5,545 nucleotides of DNA. Origin: Betaproteobacteria bacterium UBA1934 (GTDB taxonomy: Bacteria; Pseudomonadota; Gammaproteobacteria; Burkholderiales; Rhodocyclaceae). Where the stretch lies: assembly GCA_002337055.1 (NCBI GenBank), contig DDFG01000002.1, positions 1 to 5,545 of the forward strand, written 5' to 3'. Below are positions 5,521 to 5,545 of the stretch, piece by piece (position 1 is the first letter of the stretch; every line of letters begins with the position of its first letter). The notes under the pieces are model-generated. The model was not told the DNA's origin and made no database searches. It saw only the letters and a list, made by a program, of their open reading frames with translations. Both the position numbers and the translations under genes were made by a program.

Positions 5521-5545
5521 TAAAAAAGGCGAAGCCCGCGTAACT
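5521..5545. terminator. Possible half of a rho-independent terminator cut by the right edge
   Basis: On the minus strand the sequence reads GCGGGCTTCGCC followed by TTTTTT and AAATG. As seen, it makes only a 4-bp stem (GGGC with GCCT, loop TTC) before the T run. The plus-strand arm AAAAAAGGCGAAGCCCGC looks like one side of a larger hairpin whose partner would lie past 5545. If so, it ends a gene to the right and insulates msrA from it. Confidence 0.35.

Noticed and set aside
1..5545. Mobile element, CRISPR array, phage or toxin-antitoxin module
   Set aside because: No terminal repeats, transposase, integrase, spaced repeats or paired small genes were seen; the genes are typical chromosomal ones.

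Overview
The window is bacterial chromosomal DNA, dense with genes and fairly GC-rich by eye. A long-chain (octaprenyl type) polyprenyl diphosphate synthase sits directly upstream of a tRNA-Pro gene, next to a TcdA that resembles the proteobacterial enzyme. Together these suggest a proteobacterium, most likely a betaproteobacterium. That placement is inferred from gene content and remembered family sequences, not from a database search.

Layout, left to right. Positions 1-47 hold the 5' part of a minus-strand tRNA-Pro(CGG), cut by the window edge. Just upstream on the same strand is ispB (63-1019), with a well-formed sigma70-type promoter at 1059-1087. Divergent from it, on the plus strand, is a two-gene unit. 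The first gene is an uncommon fusion of an Hpt phosphotransfer domain to a partly degenerate HD-GYP domain (1177-2280). The second is tcdA (2280-3047), whose start codon overlaps the stop of the first. tcdA converges on a minus-strand metallo-beta-lactamase-fold hydrolase (3044-3994), and the two stop codons share TTAA. A 58-67 bp divergent intergenic region with interleaved -10 elements separates this gene from a plus-strand alpha/beta hydrolase (4062-4907). That hydrolase converges, with a 12-bp overlap, on a minus-strand msrA (4896-5432). The last 110 bases hold the msrA leader, an inverted repeat, and what may be half of a terminator.

How the genes relate. ispB makes the isoprenoid side chain of respiratory quinones. 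tcdA modifies t6A37 of ANN-decoding tRNAs to the cyclic form. msrA repairs oxidised methionine. The Hpt/HD-GYP protein belongs to two-component or cyclic-di-GMP signalling. The two hydrolases have intact folds but no substrate I can name. The neighbourhood looks like housekeeping and maintenance genes, not an accessory island. I see no transposase, integrase, CRISPR array, phage gene or toxin-antitoxin pair, and no convincing new multi-gene system. The most unusual item is the Hpt/HD-GYP fusion and its translational coupling to tcdA.
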